Of a stretch of 7,170 nucleotides of DNA, positions 5,274 through 7,170 are shown one piece after another; position 1 is the first letter of the stretch, and each line of letters starts with the position of its first letter. The notes under the pieces were generated by a model. The model ran no database searches, had not been told where the DNA came from, and was given only the letters and a program-made list of their open reading frames with translations. Both the position numbers and the translations under genes were made by a program. Source of the stretch: DAOTTW01 sp034437615 (GTDB lineage Bacteria > Chloroflexota > Anaerolineae > Aggregatilineales > Phototrophicaceae); NCBI GenBank assembly GCA_034437615.1, contig DAOTTW010000006.1, forward strand, positions 1 through 7,170, read 5' to 3'.

Positions 5274-6740
5274 ATGACAAAATTGATCGCACGTACATCG
5301 CTACTCGTTTGCACCCTGCTCATGCTCTCTCTGCTGACGCAGGCGCAGACGCTCCAGCTATCCTATGAAAACACCAACAGCAGCAACGTCTGGCAAATTC
5401 AGGGCGAACGCACGCTCGTGATTAACGGCTTCGACCTGACGCCGTTGCAACTGCCCAATAACCCGGCAGTCTCGTCACTGTCGCTTGATGTAGTAGCGCC
5501 CGTCGCTGGCCAGAGCGTGCAAGCCGTCGTCTATGGCGATGCCAACGGCGGCGCACCCAGCGATAGCACCCTGCTCGGCAGCCAAACCGTCACCATCGCG
5601 CAGGCCGGCGTCAACCGCATTACGTTCAACACACCCATCAGCATCACCGCACCCGTGATCTGGGTGGGCTTTTATCTGCCTATAGGCTTTGAATTCAACT
5701 CGGATACGTCCGGCGCTTCCGTGCTCACATACTGGGCCTGGTCCCCCGGCGCGACCTTCGACCTGAACACGCTCGCATCCGCGCAGGTCATCGGCCCCAG
5801 CGACGGCAGCGCTCCGGTCAATATCAACACAGGCGGCGAAGCACGCATCACAGCCACGATCATCTCCGGTGATGGCACGGCCACCACAGGCACAACGGGC
5901 AACGTAGCCAGCGGCAATGTGCTAGAGCGCAACGCTAGCGCGTTGGTCAACTACGGCGGTGATTGCGATGGCCTGTTTTACGACCGTGAGGACATCGACA
6001 TCAGCGCACAGGGGCGTTTTACGCTGACCTGCAACACGCAGTTCGTGAACTTCAACCCCAATCAGATTAGCGCCGATGTCAACCGCTTTGTGCGGCAAGG
6101 GCGCTTATTCGACATCGTGGCCTACGGCGACTATCGTCAACCAGGCACCGAAAAACTGCGCGTGCCCGTTACGCACTGCATCGCGCCACCCGCAAGCGTC
6201 TTCGAGAATGCAGCATTGGGTGTCGCCTGGGGGGTCGCGGATAAATGGACGATCTTGCCCACTGCACGCTACGGGTCCCTACTGTGTGCAGAGTTGACGT
6301 ATTCCGGCAAATTCTCCTACTTTGCACCCCTCAGCGATACCGGCGTCGAAAACGTCGATCTAATCTTCGACCGTACCCCCCAGCTAAGCCCGCATCCGGT
6401 GCGCTGCACCTTCCCATCGACGTTAAATGTGGCCGTGAAAAACAATGGCTTCGCAGCCACCAGCCGCAGCTTCAGCTTGCGCGTGCAGGATATTCACGTG
6501 CGCACCGGCACAGAGGTCTTTCGGCGCGAAGTTAACGACATCCGGCTAGAGGCCGGTGGCCGCTTCATCTGGGAGGAAGAGTACGTCATTGATGAATTCG
6601 TCGGTGAATTGCACCAGACGGTCATCACCATCGACCCCTACAACAACATCCGAGAGACCGACGAGAATTTCCAGGTGCAGCGCAGTGAATACATCCTGGA
6701 TGACACTGGCTCCTGCCCGGATGAACCGCCCGCGAATTAG
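5274..6740 (+). CDS. Secreted protein with CARDB-like C-terminal domain
   Basis: A 488-residue exported protein. Residues 1-24 form a Sec signal peptide: K3/R7, a hydrophobic core at 9-21, and probable cleavage after TQA (22-24). Residues about 26-195 look like a beta-sandwich; the stretch VVYGDANGGAPSDSTLLGSQ (85-104), followed by strands ending in PVIWVGFYLP (127-136), resembles extracellular anchor or carbohydrate-binding-type modules, but I cannot name a family. A Gly/Thr-rich linker lies at about 199-213. The region 225-380 is unfamiliar. A CARDB-like (immunoglobulin-type adhesion) domain spans about 383-470, with LNVAVKNNGFAATSRSFSLR, a central EAGGRFIWEE and a late DPYNNIRETDENF. All six cysteines of the mature protein (231, 253, 302, 338, 378, 481) lie in the second half, suggesting disulphides. 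No transmembrane anchor or sorting motif is present. AGGA (5261-5264) supports ATG 5274; the longer frame from 5208 would bury the signal peptide. Probable role: cell-surface or extracellular binding; ligand unknown. Confidence 0.85.
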   Translation: MTKLIARTSLLVCTLLMLSLLTQAQTLQLSYENTNSSNVWQIQGERTLVINGFDLTPLQLPNNPAVSSLSLDVVAPVAGQSVQAVVYGDANGGAPSDSTLLGSQTVTIAQAGVNRITFNTPISITAPVIWVGFYLPIGFEFNSDTSGASVLTYWAWSPGATFDLNTLASAQVIGPSDGSAPVNINTGGEARITATIISGDGTATTGTTGNVASGNVLERNASALVNYGGDCDGLFYDREDIDISAQGRFTLTCNTQFVNFNPNQISADVNRFVRQGRLFDIVAYGDYRQPGTEKLRVPVTHCIAPPASVFENAALGVAWGVADKWTILPTARYGSLLCAELTYSGKFSYFAPLSDTGVENVDLIFDRTPQLSPHPVRCTFPSTLNVAVKNNGFAATSRSFSLRVQDIHVRTGTEVFRREVNDIRLEAGGRFIWEEEYVIDEFVGELHQTVITIDPYNNIRETDENFQVQRSEYILDDTGSCPDEPPAN

Positions 6741-6799
6741 GCTTTTCCAGTAACTGCTCGGCCCTCACCCCAAACCTTTTCAGGGGTAGGTATTTCGGC

Positions 6800-6824
6800 G
6801 GACGCACCAGTGGCGCGTCCCTAC
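6800..6824 (-). repeat. GTAGGGAC hairpin unit, first copy (reverse)
   Basis: GGACGC (6800-6805) pairs with GCGTCC (6815-6820), extended by two further pairs past one mismatch, and is followed by CTAC. Read on the complement this is GTAGGGAC plus a hairpin, like the unit at 1758-1781. It faces the half unit at 6848-6868 tail to tail through the inverted pair GTCCCTACAG (6817-6826) and CTGTAGGGAC (6850-6859). Confidence 0.7.
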
Positions 6825-6847
6825 AGACCTGTTGTGAATAATTGCGA

Positions 6848-6868
6848 CCCTGTAGGGACAGGGCACTG
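6848..6868 (+). repeat. Truncated GTAGGGAC unit
   Basis: The octamer (6852-6859) continues into AGGGCACTG, which looks like a first hairpin arm and loop. The returning arm, expected to resemble CCCTGTCC, is absent, so the unit appears broken. A local inverted repeat CCCTGT/ACAGGG (6848-6853 and 6858-6863) remains. Confidence 0.5.
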
Positions 6869-6894
6869 ACCTTCACAAGGGTAGGTATTTCGGC

Positions 6895-6918
6895 GGACGT
6901 GCCATTGCACGTCCCTAC
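6895..6918 (-). repeat. GTAGGGAC hairpin unit, second copy (reverse)
   Basis: GGACGTGC (6895-6902) and GCACGTCC (6907-6914) form a perfect 8-bp stem around CATT, followed by CTAC. The loop-proximal stem bases differ from the first copy but remain paired, which is the covariation expected if the hairpin is selected or copied as a structure. Confidence 0.8.
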
Positions 6919-6934
6919 ACAACCGTTGTAAACC

Positions 6935-6958
6935 GTAGGGACACCCAATGGGGTGTCC
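6935..6958 (+). repeat. GTAGGGAC hairpin unit, forward copy
   Basis: GTAGGGAC (6935-6942) leads into GGACACCC (6939-6946) and GGGTGTCC (6951-6958), an 8-bp perfect stem. It is tail to tail with the unit ending at 6918, across a small palindrome ACAACCGTTGT (6919-6929). Two more hairpins follow: GGCGGC/GCCGCC (6961-6976) and CCGTA/TACGG (6975-6987). Confidence 0.8.
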
Positions 6959-7079
6959 GGGGCGGCGTCAGCCGCCGTAAAATACGGTCAAACATCAAAT
7001 GCCTACCCCTGAAAAGAGGGGGATTGAGACGGTGAGGGCCAACTCGCGGGCAAAACATGCCTGCCTGAGTCGTTACAGC

Positions 7080-7170
7080 TTAATCGACCAGCACCGACCC
7101 TAACGCCTGCAACACCAGCAAAATATCTTGATTCGTGATGCTGCCATCGCCGTTCACATCCAGCGTTTCC
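7080..7170 (-). CDS. C-terminal end of a dockerin-type protein (partial)
   Basis: The reverse strand is open from the window edge to a TAA at 7080-7082, giving 29 residues. They contain DVNGDGSITNQD followed by a helix ending LVLQALGSVLVD. This is one calcium-binding EF-hand-like loop with ligands at positions 1, 3, 5, 7, 9 and 12 (D, N, D, S, T, D) and the amphipathic helix typical of type I dockerin repeats. Dockerin domains usually carry two such repeats at the C-terminus of large secreted proteins, so the first repeat and catalytic or adhesive parts should lie beyond the window. In organisms without cellulosomes these modules mediate other surface contacts or are of unknown use. The gene converges with the CARDB-containing secreted-protein gene across the composite repeat. 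Confidence 0.8.
   Translation of the reverse strand, partial: ETLDVNGDGSITNQDILLVLQALGSVLVD

Larger units (their letters stand above)
6784..6973. repeat. Two tandem 95-bp-period direct repeat copies
   Basis: A 21-bp segment is identical at 6784-6804 and 6879-6899, beginning GGGTAGGTATTTCGGC, so the period is 95 bp. Similarity continues through CGTCCCTAC and a GTTGT box (6831-6835 and 6925-6929) to a downstream GTAGGGAC (6852 and 6935). The copies then diverge, which suggests duplication inside the element followed by drift. Confidence 0.85.
6760..7040. repeat. Composite 281-bp element with inverted ends, between convergent genes
   Basis: The ends GGCCCTCACC (6760-6769) and GGTGAGGGCC (7031-7040) are perfect 10-bp inverted copies. 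Just inside, 6777-6795 and 6997-7015 match in inverse orientation at 18 of 19 positions, including 14 consecutive bases (TTTTCAGGGGTAGG). The interior holds two tandem direct copies starting at 6784 and 6879 and several hairpins, and encodes no plausible protein. Flanks AACTGCTC and AACTCGCG are not a clean target-site duplication. The position between two converging 3' ends resembles REP/BIME or MITE-like repeats. I see no transposase. Also nothing gene-like in 6741-6759 or 7041-7079. Confidence 0.8.

Noticed and set aside
5304..5312. Possible lipobox at C13 of the secreted protein
   Set aside because: The residue before the Cys is Val, the Cys lies within the hydrophobic core, and a good signal peptidase I site follows at residue 24.
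6760..7040. Insertion sequence with transposase
   Set aside because: The element is 281 bp and has no transposase-like reading frame, so it can at most be non-autonomous.

Overview
The window is a mixed, ordinary-looking chromosomal stretch that most resembles an environmental Chloroflexota bacterium of the Anaerolineae type. This placement is inferred from gene content and not from a marker gene. Supporting points are a moderately GC-rich code, loosely linked genes, a Uma2-family nuclease gene, secreted CARDB-like and dockerin-type proteins, and intergenic hairpins built on the octamer GTAGGGAC. No rRNA, tRNA, CRISPR array, transposase or phage gene is visible.

Layout. 43-1761 (+): two adjacent paralogous, soluble histidine-kinase-type proteins. 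Each has two DHp-like helical hairpins followed by one HATPase domain. Only the second protein keeps a histidine at the phosphoacceptor position. 1762-1979: an intergenic hairpin that starts at the stop codon of the second kinase gene, then an AT-rich promoter region. 1980-2600 (+): a RimJ/RimL-like GNAT acetyltransferase. 2601-2766: mostly non-coding, with one possible 33-residue ORF. 2767-3375 (+): a Uma2-family (DUF820) PD-(D/E)XK-type protein. 3380-3427: a heptanucleotide tandem repeat. 3431-4072 (+): a YkvA/DUF1232 membrane protein. 4077-5099 (-): a small catalase-like haem protein, ending 4 bases from the DUF1232 gene. 5100-5273: a divergent promoter region. 5274-6740 (+): a secreted protein with a CARDB-like C-terminal domain. 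6760-7040: a composite repeat element with inverted ends. 7080-7170 (-): the C-terminal end of a dockerin-type protein running off the window.

How it fits together. The two kinases are probably co-transcribed and may work as a pair. No response regulator lies in the window, so their output is unknown. GNAT, Uma2 and DUF1232 run in the same direction but are separated by repeats and gaps, with no shared pathway evident. The catalase-like gene and the secreted-protein gene appear to diverge from back-to-back promoters whose -35 boxes are 4 bp apart. The secreted-protein gene and the dockerin gene converge on the composite repeat.

No defence system or biosynthetic cluster is recognisable. The most unusual items are the tandem-DHp kinase pair, one member lacking the phosphoacceptor histidine, and the nested 281-bp inverted-repeat element together with its related solo hairpin at the end of the second kinase gene.
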